Shown piece after piece: positions 43,452 through 52,632 of a stretch of DNA of 64,000 bases. Numbering within the stretch: the first letter of the stretch is position 1; each line of letters begins with the position of its first letter. Position numbers and translations under genes: made by a program. Origin of the DNA: Geminicoccus sp. Its GTDB lineage: Bacteria > Pseudomonadota > Alphaproteobacteria > UBA7985. The notes under the pieces are model-generated. The model made no database searches. It had not been told where the DNA came from and saw only the letters and a program-made list of their open reading frames with translations. The stretch covers positions 56,962 to 120,961 of the forward strand of contig PAPT01000018.1 in the NCBI GenBank assembly GCA_002708995.1, read 5' to 3'.

Positions 43452-43868
43452 TCAATCGCAGGACTTCCAGGGACCGAGGTCGAAGTGGAAGTGATCCCGA
43501 TGGGCGGCGTCGGAGTTGGGGTTGAGCACCAGCTGGAAGTAGTCGCAGGCGCCATCATTGATGCGGGCAAACCAGTTGGCGGTCAAATCCCCCATGGCCG
43601 TGCTGTTGGGCCGCCAGCCGTCCTCGATGTTCACCCGGCGTCCATCTTCGAAGTGAAAGGTGCCGATGTCGACGGCGTTGGCAAAACCGTGTTCGGAGAT
43701 ATAGCCCCCGGAGCGCATCCGGCACGAATAGCCGTTGACGTTGGAGAGGCCTACCGCACGGGCGCCAAAGGTCTCCAGCGCCTCGGTCTGGACCACATTG
43801 CGCAGCCACAGCGCCGTCGCCTCCGCCACGGGGCAGGGCGGCGGTCCAGCGGCCCCACGGAGACTCAC
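43452..43868 (-). CDS. Extensin-like protein C-terminal domain (short form)
   Basis: The 138 residues match the extensin-like C-terminal domain of alphaproteobacteria: CPVAEATALWLRNVVQ, SNVNGYSCRMRSGGYISEHG, NAVDIGTFHFEDGR and the ending AHRDHFHFDLGPW, with a D-Ala-D-Ala-peptidase-like set of His and Asp residues. A peptidoglycan-related role is suspected but unproven. The N-terminal cysteine-rich part and membrane anchor of typical members (about 200 aa or more) are missing. The GTG start overlaps the stop of a small membrane ORF, so the protein may be split or frameshifted. Confidence 0.75.
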   Translation of the reverse strand: MSLRGAAGPPPCPVAEATALWLRNVVQTEALETFGARAVGLSNVNGYSCRMRSGGYISEHGFANAVDIGTFHFEDGRRVNIEDGWRPNSTAMGDLTANWFARINDGACDYFQLVLNPNSDAAHRDHFHFDLGPWKSCD

Positions 43869-43999
43869 TCACCGCTGCGGATCCTCATATCCTGAATACG
43901 CTGGAAAAACCCAGATTGCTCACTGGCAGAGCGGTCGATCAGCAGTGACGACACCAGCAGAAGCGCGATCGACAGCACCAAAACACCCAACAGCCTCAT
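43865..43999 (-). CDS. Small membrane-anchor ORF (44 aa) coupled to the extensin-like gene
   Basis: This ORF is too short for the track. On the minus strand, ATG at 43999 opens 44 codons: a hydrophobic helix (VLVLSIALLLVSSLLI) followed by a short polar tail ending RIRSGE and TGA at 43867-43865. The stop overlaps the extensin GTG in a GTGA. Either it is a coupled leader peptide or it is the true N-terminus of the extensin-like protein, separated by a one-base frame change. Confidence 0.55.
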   Translation of the reverse strand: MRLLGVLVLSIALLLVSSLLIDRSASEQSGFFQRIQDMRIRSGE

Positions 44000-44307
44000 G
44001 AGCCGACCAATCCTCCTGCGTCTCGCCGATGGAATTTGATAGCAAACATATTGGTGCCATTCGAGGGCTGGATTGTGACCAATTTGACCTGTCAGTCAGA
44101 GGCGGCGGAACGTGGTCGAGGGCAAAAGCCAGGGCTTTTCCTGAAATTGCCGATCCGACCAGTCGAAATTCACTGGGATAAGGTCAGGTCTCGAAACAAC
44201 CCACAACCAGCTGGGGAAAACCACCCCAGAAACCCACAGACTTTTTCGCTTCCGGCGCTGCGCGAGGCTTCGCGTAATGGTACGCCATCCGATCACACAA
44301 GAAGTCA

Positions 44308-44321
44308 GTGGGTAATCCCAC
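44308..44321. promoter_or_regulatory. Inverted repeat in the divergent spacer 44000-44442
   Basis: GTGGG-TAAT-CCCAC is a perfect 5-bp inverted repeat, next to AT-rich DNA (AAAAATATTATACGA) that could hold a promoter. The 442-bp spacer separates the leftward extensin unit from the rightward M23 peptidase. The two overlapping ORFs of about 116 aa in it show no family features. Confidence 0.35.
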
Positions 44322-44442
44322 ATAAAAATATTATACGACTTGCAATGAGGGGAAGCACAGGAAATTCGCCCCACTTTTGGTGGTAGATGACAAATCAGCC
44401 TGTGTTCACAAAGCATTGTAAAGTTCGCAAGGGGAACACTGG

Positions 44443-46206
44443 ATGACACATCCAGCGGTTTCGCGGTTAAAGGCGGTCATGAAGGCCGCCGCTCGGGTCA
44501 ATCAAACGACTGGTGCCGCGGAAGGAGATGGGGAACAGGCTCAGGTGGCGGACGCTGCCCGTGTCCGCTCGGGCGTATTCGGCCTGCGCGACCGTCTTCT
44601 TGTTGACCAGCACAGCGGCGGTCGCCCGGTCCTGATCCGGGCATGGCAGCAGGCTGCGGCCGTCGGCGCCGCCGCGGCGCTGGCGCTGGCCAGCGTCCTC
44701 GCGCTCGGCCTGGGCCTCTATGCAGCCAAGCGGGCCGACGTTCGCGCGCTCGAAGCTCGCGAAAGGGCGCTGGTGACCGCACTCGAATTGGCGAGCGACC
44801 ACGTGCTCGACCGCCAGATCGAGCTGCTGGACGCTACAACGGCTTTGTCTGGGTTCATCTTCGTCGACAATGCCAACGTCAGCATCGAAGCTCTGATGGC
44901 GGACAATGAGCGTCTGCTCTCGACCCTTGAAGCAGCGCTGGAACCCGTCGACAGCGCGCATGCGGACGGGGCGCTGGCGGCAAAATCAGCGGGTGCGGCT
45001 CCCGATGGCGCAGCCGCAGATACTCAGTTGCATCGGCTCGAGTACGAGCTCGCGCTCAGCCAGACCCAGCAGGACATGCTGGCCGCCGAATTGAACCTCG
45101 AGCGTCAGACCATCGAAACGCTGTCCGATGCCCTCGCGTCGGTGCGCGTTGATGTCAGCGTGCTGGAGCGGAAGTCGCTGCGCCTGGCGCAGACGGTGGA
45201 TCGCCGCGATGAGCTGATCGCCGTGCTCAAGCGTGACCTCGCAACGGTCCAGTCTGACCGCGCGGAGGGGCAGGATGCGCGGCGGGGCACCATTGACCTG
45301 CTCAATACCCAGAACGACGAGCTAATATCGGAGCTTCGCCTGCTGCGGAGCCAGCTCAATGGTAATGCAGAAACGCTCCGTTCGCTGCAGGAACAACTGG
45401 TTCGCAGCGAGAGCGAACAAGCCCGGCTGGCGGAACTGGTCGAGCAGCGGGATGCGCAGATCACTATCCTGACCGACACCCAGTCCGGGATCCTCGAGCA
45501 GTTGGAAGCGCAGGTTGAGCAGCAGATGGCCGCGCTGCGGTCGGCCATCGATATGACCGGCGTGGACCACGATACTTCTCTGCAGCTCGATGCCCTGCTG
45601 GAAAGCGTGCAGGATCCGTTCTGGAACGGCATGGGTGGCGCCAACGATGGCGTAAGCGCGTCTGCGGAAGCCGGCCTTGAAGAGATTTACGGTGGTGATT
45701 TTGCCTCTGTACTGGTGTCAGATGTCCTCGACCGTGTTGATGCGCTTGCACGCCGCCATGCGGAATTGACCCTGCGGCGTAACCACTTTGATGCTTTGCC
45801 AACCAGTCCCCCGGTGGAGGGGCTGCGGCTGTCGTCCGGCTTTGGCATGCGCAAGCACCCGGTTACCGGCAAAAATCGCATGCACAAAGGCCTCGACTTC
45901 GCTGGCCCCAGCGGTACGCCCGTGATGGCCGCTGCGGCCGGGCGTGTTGTCTATGCAGCCCGCAAAGGGTCCTACGGCAACCTGATTGAGCTCGATCACG
46001 GCAACGGTGTGACGACCCGCTACGCTCATCTTCGCGATATCGAAGTCCGTGAGGGCGATACTGTCGATATGGCTGAAATCATCGGAACCGTTGGGTCGAC
46101 CGGTGCTTCCACTGGGCCGCATCTGCACTGGGAAGTGCGGGTGTTTGAGCGGGTGAAAAACCCGCAATTGTTCCTCGACGCCGGGCGTGCAGTCCGCAAC
46201 TATTGA
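44443..46206 (+). CDS. M23-family peptidase with coiled coil (MepM/EnvC-like)
   Basis: This cell-envelope protein is predicted to cut or activate cutting of peptidoglycan cross-links. The 587 residues comprise a basic N-terminal cytoplasmic part, one membrane helix (about 70-92, AAAVGAAAALALASVLALGLG), a long coiled coil (about 95-380, rich in Glu/Gln/Leu/Arg) and a C-terminal LytM domain. The zinc site is present: H-x3-D in HKGLDFAGPSG and H-x-H in GPHLHWEVR. With these ligands intact it is probably an active endopeptidase. Confidence 0.9.
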   Translation: MTHPAVSRLKAVMKAAARVNQTTGAAEGDGEQAQVADAARVRSGVFGLRDRLLVDQHSGGRPVLIRAWQQAAAVGAAAALALASVLALGLGLYAAKRADVRALEARERALVTALELASDHVLDRQIELLDATTALSGFIFVDNANVSIEALMADNERLLSTLEAALEPVDSAHADGALAAKSAGAAPDGAAADTQLHRLEYELALSQTQQDMLAAELNLERQTIETLSDALASVRVDVSVLERKSLRLAQTVDRRDELIAVLKRDLATVQSDRAEGQDARRGTIDLLNTQNDELISELRLLRSQLNGNAETLRSLQEQLVRSESEQARLAELVEQRDAQITILTDTQSGILEQLEAQVEQQMAALRSAIDMTGVDHDTSLQLDALLESVQDPFWNGMGGANDGVSASAEAGLEEIYGGDFASVLVSDVLDRVDALARRHAELTLRRNHFDALPTSPPVEGLRLSSGFGMRKHPVTGKNRMHKGLDFAGPSGTPVMAAAAGRVVYAARKGSYGNLIELDHGNGVTTRYAHLRDIEVREGDTVDMAEIIGTVGSTGASTGPHLHWEVRVFERVKNPQLFLDAGRAVRNY

Positions 46207-46310
46207 TTCAAAATGCCCGCAATAATTGCAGCAAACTGATCCTGCACGCAAAAAGACATTTTTCCTGACCTGTCTTCTTTGACTTGCGTCTCCTGGCCTG
46301 TCTTTCCGGT

Positions 46311-47318
46311 CTAGCCGCCGGTGACGCTCATGTGTCGGGAAACCGCCGCGGCAGCACCCGGGCCAACCTGGAAATCATGCCCCTTGGGCTTAAGCGCAAT
46401 GGCCCGATCTATCGCATCGGATAGTGGTTTATCACTCTCGCTCTCTCGCAGAACAGCGCGCAGGTCGGCGCTGTCGTCCTGCCCCAGACACATGTACAGC
46501 ATGCCGGTGCAGGTCAGCCGGACCCGGTTGCACAGCTCGCAGAAGTTATGGCTCAGCGGGGTGATGAAGCCGAGACGCTGACCGGTTTCCCCGACGCTGA
46601 AATAGCGGGCGGGGCCCGCGCTGCGGAAGGACGTTTCGGCCAGTGTCCAGCGCGCCGAAAGCTGCTCGCGCACGGTTTCCAGTGAAATAAACTGGCCCGC
46701 GCGGCCGCTGTCATCAGCGCCGCTGTCGTCCATGATCGTCCCCATGGGCATGACCTCGATGAAAGTCAGGTCAAAGCCTTCATCCGCGCACCAGGCCACC
46801 ATGGTTTCCAGCTCATCATCGTTGATACCCTTGAGCGCGACCGTGTTGATCTTGATCGCGAGCCCGGCGCTCTTGGCGGCCTGCAGGCCTTCGAGCACCT
46901 GAGGCAGGCGTCCCCAGCGGGTGATGTCGGCGAATTTCTGTGGTTTGAGCGTATCCAGCGACACGTTGATCCGGCGCACGCCAGCCCGGGCGAGGTTCGG
47001 CGCGAAGCGGCTAAGCTGGGAGCCGTTGGTGGTCAGGGTCAACTCATCGAGCGCACCGGTTTCCAGATGGCGTCCCAAGCGCTCGATCAGCCACATGATG
47101 TTCTTGCGCACCAGCGGCTCGCCCCCGGTCAGGCGCAGCTTGCGCACGCCCTTGTCGACGAAGGCGCTGCACAGCCGGTCCATCTCCTCGAGCGTCAGCA
47201 AGTCCTGCTTGGGCAGGAACGTCATGTCTTCGGACATGCAATAGACGCAGCGGAAGTCACAGCGATCCGTCACGGAAACGCGGAGGTAGTCGACAGTGCG
47301 GCCAAAGGGGTCTCTCAT
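46311..47318 (-). CDS. moaA: GTP 3',8-cyclase (molybdenum cofactor biosynthesis)
   Basis: This radical-SAM enzyme performs the first step of molybdopterin synthesis. The 335-residue protein has the N-terminal cluster motif C-x3-C-x2-C ([14 protein letters not shown]), the SAM-binding LRLTGGEPL, the C-terminal cluster [12 protein letters not shown] with a third Cys, and the functional Gly-Gly tail (HMSVTGG). The first ATG in the track is at 47348, but the one at 47318 starts directly at the conserved [11 protein letters not shown] and is preferred. No other mo genes are adjacent. Confidence 0.94.
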   Translation of the reverse strand: MRDPFGRTVDYLRVSVTDRCDFRCVYCMSEDMTFLPKQDLLTLEEMDRLCSAFVDKGVRKLRLTGGEPLVRKNIMWLIERLGRHLETGALDELTLTTNGSQLSRFAPNLARAGVRRINVSLDTLKPQKFADITRWGRLPQVLEGLQAAKSAGLAIKINTVALKGINDDELETMVAWCADEGFDLTFIEVMPMGTIMDDSGADDSGRAGQFISLETVREQLSARWTLAETSFRSAGPARYFSVGETGQRLGFITPLSHNFCELCNRVRLTCTGMLYMCLGQDDSADLRAVLRESESDKPLSDAIDRAIALKPKGHDFQVGPGAAAAVSRHMSVTGG

Positions 47319-47549
47319 GGACCTGATATTGGCGTCTTCGTGCCACAAAGAAAAGCGGTGCTGTGATCATAACTCGGGTAGCCGCTATGCCCGGCGCTGA
47401 CGCCTCCACCGACAAAAGCTGTCGTGGTGTCGGGCCCAGCCTCTGCTATAGGGCGGCAGCGAGGCCGGCAGCGACGCCGATAACGACGCTTAGACCTGCG
47501 CCGACACGGACTTTGATAACGACACCAAGCTGGACCCTTCATCCCCATC

Positions 47550-48326
47550 ATGCGCGCCTTTGAAAACCGATTTTTCCGCTTGGAACCCGTGCGGCCGGGC
47601 TTGTGGCTGCTGGTCGAAAAAACCGTGCGCTCGCTGGTACGGGCCAATGTCTGGGTGATCGAGGGCGAGGATGCGGTGCTGGTCGTTGACGGCGGCTGGG
47701 GGCTTGTTGACTGGCCCCTGGATGAGATCTTCGCTGGTCTGGACCGGCCGCTGTGGTTCTTCACCACCCACGCGCACTGCGACCACATTGCTCAGGCGTT
47801 CCAGTTTACGGGACGCCGGTTCGGGCACGCGCTGTCGGATGCGGTGATGCGGGCGCCTGATCAGGAAAACACCAATGCCCAGCCCTGGACGCCATACTTG
47901 CAGATTTTGGCCGAAGGCTTCGAGGATCTTGGTTTTGTGCCGGAGGACTACGGCACGGCCTTTCGTCCGGCGCCGCTGACTGACGTGCTGGCGCAGGGTG
48001 ACAGCGTCGATCTCGGTGGGCGACGGCTCGAGGTTCACGAGACGCCCGGGCATTCGTGGCACAGCCTGACGCTGTTCGAGGCCGAGCAAGGCTGGCTGTT
48101 CCCCGGTGACGTCATGATCGCCACCTATATCGTCGATATGCTGCCTGATTCCGACAAAACCGAAGTTCTGCGCACGCATCAGCGCTTGCTTGAGCTCCCG
48201 TTTCAGTGGAGTTTCGGCGGACACGGCGCGCCGCTGGACCGGCGTAAGGCCGAGGGCATTATTGAGCGCTACGCCGAGCGCAAAGCTGAGGAAGGTTTGC
48301 GCGCCTCGGGGCTTTCATCACGGTGA
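47550..48326 (+). CDS. MBL-fold metallohydrolase
   Basis: This 258-residue metallo-beta-lactamase-fold protein has the metal motif THAHCDHIAQ (H-x-H-x-D-H, near 73-78), a further His in HETPGHSWHSL, Asp in FPGDVMI and a final His in SFGGHGAPLD. A complete dinuclear site is therefore expected. The substrate is unknown, and lactonase, thioesterase and glyoxalase-II-like activities are all possible. It is divergent from moaA with about 230 bp between them. Confidence 0.83.
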   Translation: MRAFENRFFRLEPVRPGLWLLVEKTVRSLVRANVWVIEGEDAVLVVDGGWGLVDWPLDEIFAGLDRPLWFFTTHAHCDHIAQAFQFTGRRFGHALSDAVMRAPDQENTNAQPWTPYLQILAEGFEDLGFVPEDYGTAFRPAPLTDVLAQGDSVDLGGRRLEVHETPGHSWHSLTLFEAEQGWLFPGDVMIATYIVDMLPDSDKTEVLRTHQRLLELPFQWSFGGHGAPLDRRKAEGIIERYAERKAEEGLRASGLSSR

Positions 48327-48452
48327 CGGCTCGACAATTGCTGATGGGGTTCCAGTTCAGGTCTGTGATCCGAACCGAAACGCTTTATCAGGCTGGCACG
48401 CAATCGAAAGCCAGCACGTAAGCGTCAAAGACGACATTAGGGAGAGAAGCGC

Positions 48453-49232
48453 ATGTCAGACTACGAGACCATTATCGCCAGCCGCGAGGGCCGGGTACAG
48501 GTCATCCAGCTCAACCGTCCCAAGGCGCTGAACGCGCTCAATGCCAAGCTGATCGCCGAAGTGCTGGAGGTTTGCCGGGCCGCGGATGCCGATGAGAGCG
48601 TTGGTTGCATCCTGATCAAGGGCTCGGAAAAGGCCTTCGCCGCTGGCGCGGACATCTCGGAGATGGCGGACAAGGACTATGATCACATTTACGGCGTTAA
48701 CCCCTTCGGCGAGTGGGACAAGATCGCGGCGACCCGGACGCCGATGATCGCCGCCGTGTCTGGCTTTGCGCTGGGCGGCGGCTGCGAGCTGGCGATGATG
48801 TGCGACATCATCATGGCGTCGACGACGGCCCGCTTTGGTCAGCCGGAAATCAAGCTGGGGATCATCCCCGGCGCTGGTGGCACGCAGCGGCTGACCCAGG
48901 CGGTGGGCAAGGCCAAGGCGATGGATCTGTGCTTAACCGGGCGGATGATGGATGCTGAAGAGGCTGAGCGCGCGGGGTTGGTCGCGCGGGTGGTGGAGCC
49001 CGAAACGCTGGACGAGGAAGCGATGAAGGCAGCGGCCACGATTGCTGGCTATTCCAAACTCAGCACCATTATCGCCAAAGATGCGGTGGGACGCGCGCAG
49101 GATATGGGCGTCACCGAGGGCGTCCAGGCTGAGCGTCGGCTGTTCGCGGGGTTGTTCGCGACTGCAGATCAGAAAGAAGGCATGGCTGCGTTCATGGAGA
49201 AGCGTGCTCCGGTGTGGAAGCGCGATCGCTGA
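48453..49232 (+). CDS. Enoyl-CoA hydratase (crotonase family)
   Basis: This enzyme hydrates trans-2-enoyl-CoA in beta-oxidation. The 259 residues show the crotonase pattern: AFAAGADISEMAD (CoA/adenine binding), the oxyanion-hole GFALGGGCELAMMCD with the first catalytic Glu, and the second Glu in FGQPEIKLGIIPGAGGTQRL. With both Glu present it should be a true hydratase rather than an isomerase. An AGGGAGAG site precedes the ATG. It is followed at once by copy B of the dispersed repeat. Confidence 0.93.
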   Translation: MSDYETIIASREGRVQVIQLNRPKALNALNAKLIAEVLEVCRAADADESVGCILIKGSEKAFAAGADISEMADKDYDHIYGVNPFGEWDKIAATRTPMIAAVSGFALGGGCELAMMCDIIMASTTARFGQPEIKLGIIPGAGGTQRLTQAVGKAKAMDLCLTGRMMDAEEAERAGLVARVVEPETLDEEAMKAAATIAGYSKLSTIIAKDAVGRAQDMGVTEGVQAERRLFAGLFATADQKEGMAAFMEKRAPVWKRDR

Positions 49233-49262
49233 GGTATTGGCTTCGGTTCTGTGGCGGGGAAT

Positions 49263-49480
49263 GGGTTGCGGGCTCAATTTGACGCCGCTTCGCTGCTTAC
49301 AAATCTCCCCCGCGCAGTTAAACGGACAGGCCGCGCTGCATGCGGCCTGACATTTTTTCGCACTTTCTATGAAAATGCGCGACGCTTGGCTCCGCCGCGC
49401 GAAGCGCGGCCGACGGCAAGTCGACGCAACTTCTTTCAGTTGACACTCAACACTCAACTCGGTCCACTTTGAGTGTCGTT
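49263..49480 (+). repeat. Dispersed intergenic repeat, copy B
   Basis: This is the near-copy of 28472-28680. It starts 30 bp after the hydratase stop and shares the GCAGTTAAACGGACAGGCCG core and the GACGCAACTTCTTTCAGTTG end block. A GCTCACAGCCCGTTC stretch at about 49500 recalls the start of the 39-bp tandem units next to copy A. The rest of the 487-bp gap to the amidase shows no other feature. Confidence 0.85.
49328..49358 (+). terminator. Terminator inside repeat copy B
   Basis: AGGCCGC and GCGGCCT form a 7-bp stem over the loop GCTGCAT, followed closely by six T. It should end the hydratase transcript. Confidence 0.8.
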
Positions 49481-49720
49481 CAATAAATGATCCCCAATTC
49501 GCTCACAGCCCGTTCAACGGGCTCAGAGTAAACGCCGCGTGGTGAGCGCGGGGGTGAAATGCGCGCCGCCCTCAGGCTTAACGATTGCGCTGCTGAGGTT
49601 CCGGCGTCGCTCGACACACCCTTCGCCGCAGCCTAGGGTTCGTCCTGATGGTCCGACTGGCCTGCGCGCTGCACCATCAGTCTACCGACCGACCGAACCA
49701 TTGAAGCCATTCCATCTGAC

Positions 49721-50953
49721 ATGACCAAGCCGCCCTCGTCTGCCCCCGCTGATCAATACCGCATCGTCGATGATCCCTTCGTCCTGCACCATCGAATTAA
49801 CGGTGCAGGGCAGGGCCCGCTGACGGGGCTGCGGCTCGCGGTCAAGGATCTGTTCGACGTCGAGTGCCTGCCCACGGCTTGCGGAACGCTCGACTGGCCG
49901 GGCCGCAACCAGCCCGCTGTGCGGACGGCACCAACCGTGCAGGCGCTCATCGACGCCGGCGCCAGCTTGGTCGGCAAGACCATCACTGACGAGCTCGCCT
50001 GTTCGCTCGTTGGAACCAATCTGCACTACGGCACCCCCCGCAACCCGATCACGCCAGACCGGGTTCCCGGCGGGTCTTCGAGCGGGTCTGCCGCCGCCGT
50101 CGCTGGGGGGCTGGCTGATCTGGGCCTGGGCACGGACACGGGCGGGTCGATCCGCATTCCCAGCCTCTACAATCGTCTGTTTGGGCTGCGGCCGACCCAC
50201 GGACGGGTCAGCGTCGAGGGCTGCATGGAGCTCTGCGCGCCCTTCGACACGGTCGGGCTGATGACCCGGGACGCGGACACCCTGGCCGCCGGGATGGCCG
50301 TACTCATGGGTGAAAACACGCCGCCCACGCAGTTGCCCGAGGCAGAAATCCTGATGGCCTCCAGCCTGTTTGCGGGGCTCGAGCCGCGGATGGCCGAGCT
50401 GGCGCAGGCTGCCATCGACCACTTTGGCGCCATGTGCGACCTGTCATCCCTGCCGACAGATGCGGTTCCTGCGCTTTCCACCGCCTGCTACGAGGCCTAC
50501 GGCGTGCTGCAGGGAAGGCCGATCTGGCAGGCCCACGGCCCCTGGATCGAGCGCGAACGGCCCCGCCTTGCCCCCGAGATCGAAGCCCGCTTCCGCCTTG
50601 GTGGGACGCGCAGCGCCGAGGACGAGGCTCATCACCGACAGGCCGCTGAAGGCCACCTCCGGCCCATTTCTGAAGCGCTGGAAGGCGGCGTCTTCATCGT
50701 CATGCCAACCGGGCCAACGGCCGCGCCGAGCTTCGCCATGATGCAGGACGCAGGCGCTCTGGAAGAACGCGAGGCCGTGCGCCGTCAACTGCTCGGGCTG
50801 ACGGCCATGGCGCCCATCCTCGGGGTGCCGCAAATCCACGTTCCCATGCCCGATGAAGACGGCATTCCGCGCGGGTTGTCGGTCATGGGGCCGCGCGGCA
50901 GCGATCTGGCGCTGCTGGGCCTCGCAAGAGCCTGGGCGGCAAAACGGCCCTAG
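49721..50953 (+). CDS. Amidase signature family enzyme
   Basis: This hydrolase cleaves carboxamide bonds with a Ser-cisSer-Lys triad. All three are visible: Lys42 in LRLAVKDLFDV, Ser119 in PGGSSSGSAAAV and nucleophile Ser143 in GTDTGGSIRIP, with the normal 24-residue spacing between the serines. At 410 residues it is shorter than GatA (about 480), and it is not next to gatB or gatC, so it is more likely a catabolic amidase. The substrate is unknown. It is convergent with the following SDR, with 6 bp between stops. Confidence 0.87.
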   Translation: MTKPPSSAPADQYRIVDDPFVLHHRINGAGQGPLTGLRLAVKDLFDVECLPTACGTLDWPGRNQPAVRTAPTVQALIDAGASLVGKTITDELACSLVGTNLHYGTPRNPITPDRVPGGSSSGSAAAVAGGLADLGLGTDTGGSIRIPSLYNRLFGLRPTHGRVSVEGCMELCAPFDTVGLMTRDADTLAAGMAVLMGENTPPTQLPEAEILMASSLFAGLEPRMAELAQAAIDHFGAMCDLSSLPTDAVPALSTACYEAYGVLQGRPIWQAHGPWIERERPRLAPEIEARFRLGGTRSAEDEAHHRQAAEGHLRPISEALEGGVFIVMPTGPTAAPSFAMMQDAGALEEREAVRRQLLGLTAMAPILGVPQIHVPMPDEDGIPRGLSVMGPRGSDLALLGLARAWAAKRP

Positions 50954-50959
50954 GCCGCG

Positions 50960-51721
50960 CTAAACTGCGCTCAGCCCGCCGTCGATCGGCAAAGCCTGCC
51001 CGTTCATGAAGCTGTTCTCATCCGAGCAGGCCCAGATCATCGCCTGCACAATCTCGTCGACATCGGCGATCCGGCGCATGGGAACCCGGCTGGAAACCTT
51101 GGCAAAGGCTTCTTCCTTGGGTAGGCCCAGATGCCCGACGACACCATCCATGATCGGCGTGTCGGCAAAGGCCGGGCAGATGGCGTTCACCCGCAGGCCC
51201 TTACGTGCGTACTCGTCTGCCGCCGCCCGGGTTAGACCGACCACGGCGTGCTTGGCAGCGGCGTAAGCGCCGAGGAAAGGCGCGCCCAGGATCCCGGCCA
51301 CCGAGCTGGTGTTGAGGATCACGCCCGAACCCGCCTGCAGCATCACCGGGATCTGCGCCTTCATGCCGTAGAAGACCCCGTAGGTGTTGACGCGCAGGGT
51401 GAGGTCGAACTCCTCGTGCGTGACTTCGTGCAGGGGTTTGGGCCCATGACCGCCCATGCCGGCGTTGTTGTAAGCCACGTCCAGCCCGCCATAGGCCTCG
51501 ACCCCGGCAGCAACCAGCGCCTGGCAGTCACCTTCCTTGCTGACATCGCAACGCAGCAGCGTCACCGGCCCGGTGCACAGCGCATTCGTCGCCTCCAGCC
51601 CCGCTTCGTTGATATCCCCCAGCACCAGCCGGGCGCCCATGCCGCTGAGGCGTTCGGCCAGCCGCTGGCCAAAGCCGCTGCCAGCACCTGTGATCAGGAC
51701 TGATTTGTTCTCGTAGCCCAT
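50960..51721 (-). CDS. Short-chain dehydrogenase/reductase
   Basis: This is a classical SDR of 253 residues: TGAGSGFGQRLAERL near 11-25, GDIN after beta-2 (suggesting NAD preference), NNAGMGGHG, catalytic Ser in NTSSVAGILG, Tyr-x3-Lys in GAYAAAKHAVVG, and NGQALPIDGGLSAV at the end. The substrate is not identifiable, and 3-hydroxyacyl or cyclic alcohol dehydrogenases look alike. It is divergent from the carbonic anhydrase gene and probably transcribed alone. Confidence 0.87.
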   Translation of the reverse strand: MGYENKSVLITGAGSGFGQRLAERLSGMGARLVLGDINEAGLEATNALCTGPVTLLRCDVSKEGDCQALVAAGVEAYGGLDVAYNNAGMGGHGPKPLHEVTHEEFDLTLRVNTYGVFYGMKAQIPVMLQAGSGVILNTSSVAGILGAPFLGAYAAAKHAVVGLTRAAADEYARKGLRVNAICPAFADTPIMDGVVGHLGLPKEEAFAKVSSRVPMRRIADVDEIVQAMIWACSDENSFMNGQALPIDGGLSAV

Positions 51722-51801
51722 TTTCGTCCCTTCCGTGATCGATTAGCTATAGGGGGCGGGTCGGGGGCCGTTCCTCCGACTAGAAAAACAGAGGAAAGCC
51801 C

Positions 51802-52503
51802 GTGTCGCGCACTGCCTTACCCGAGCCACTAGCCGAAGGCTATAGCCGTTTCGTCAACCAGAGGGCACCCGCCGAACAAGCGCTGTATCAGCAACTCGGT
51901 CAGGGCCAGTCACCCCACACGCTGGTGCTGTCCTGCGCTGATAGTCGCGTCGACCCGGCCACGATTTTCGGTGCGGCGCCGGGCGAGTTGTTCGTCCTGC
52001 GCAACGTCGCCAACCTCGTCCCGGCCTTCGACCGCTACAGCGACGACGGCCATGAAGGCAGCGAAGTCGGGGGGCAGGGGCCGCTGACCGCGACCGCCGC
52101 CGGGCTTGAATTTGCCGTCGGACACCTTCGGGTGAGCTGTATTCTGGTCATGGGCCACGCCCGCTGCGGCGGGGTCGCGGCGGCGCTGCACCAGTGCCAC
52201 CACCCTGAAATTGCCGAGGACAAAGGCAGCGGGCGTTACTTCATCGACCGCTGGGTCGGGCAGATGACCGACGATGGCCGTCAGGTGCTGGCCGATCACC
52301 CCGGAGCCGACGCCGATACACTGCAGCAGCAACTGGAGTTCCGCAACGTGCGGCAATCCGTGGAGCGGCTGCGGTCCTATCCTTTCATCGCCAGCGCCGA
52401 AGCCGAGGGCCGCTTGAGCCTGCACGGGGGCTGGTTCTCGATTACGGATGCGGCGCTGTGGTGGATGCAGGACGACGGCAGTTTCAGCTCCGTTGAGGCC
52501 TGA
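51802..52503 (+). CDS. Beta-class carbonic anhydrase
   Basis: This zinc enzyme interconverts CO2 and bicarbonate. The 233 residues have the zinc ligands Cys45 and Asp47 in LSCADSRVDP, and His119 and Cys122 in MGHARCGGV. The neighbouring FVLRNVANLV is also diagnostic. The family usually has GHSxCGG, and here the Ser is Ala. The section between the two ligand motifs has a short insert (DRYSDDGHEGSEVGGQ). It supports carboxylation and pH balance, and no linked carboxylase is adjacent. Confidence 0.93.
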   Translation: MSRTALPEPLAEGYSRFVNQRAPAEQALYQQLGQGQSPHTLVLSCADSRVDPATIFGAAPGELFVLRNVANLVPAFDRYSDDGHEGSEVGGQGPLTATAAGLEFAVGHLRVSCILVMGHARCGGVAAALHQCHHPEIAEDKGSGRYFIDRWVGQMTDDGRQVLADHPGADADTLQQQLEFRNVRQSVERLRSYPFIASAEAEGRLSLHGGWFSITDAALWWMQDDGSFSSVEA

Positions 52504-52632
52504 ACCCGAAGCCTGTAAGCCTGCAGGCTGCAGTGTCGGCTGGCTTTTGCCAGGAACCGCCGTCGTTTATCACATCACGACTGCCACCAACACCGGCCCG
52601 CGTGGGCCATCCAGACCGGAAAGAACCTTACT

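Noticed and set aside
44036-44449. Overlapping ORFs of 116 and 117 aa in the divergent spacer
   Set aside because: They have no domain, signal peptide or ribosome site, and they lie where promoters for two divergent genes are expected.
49042-49472. ORFs of 102 and 73 aa at the end of the enoyl-CoA hydratase and in repeat copy B
   Set aside because: One is a shadow of the hydratase. The other comes from the dispersed repeat and contains the terminator.
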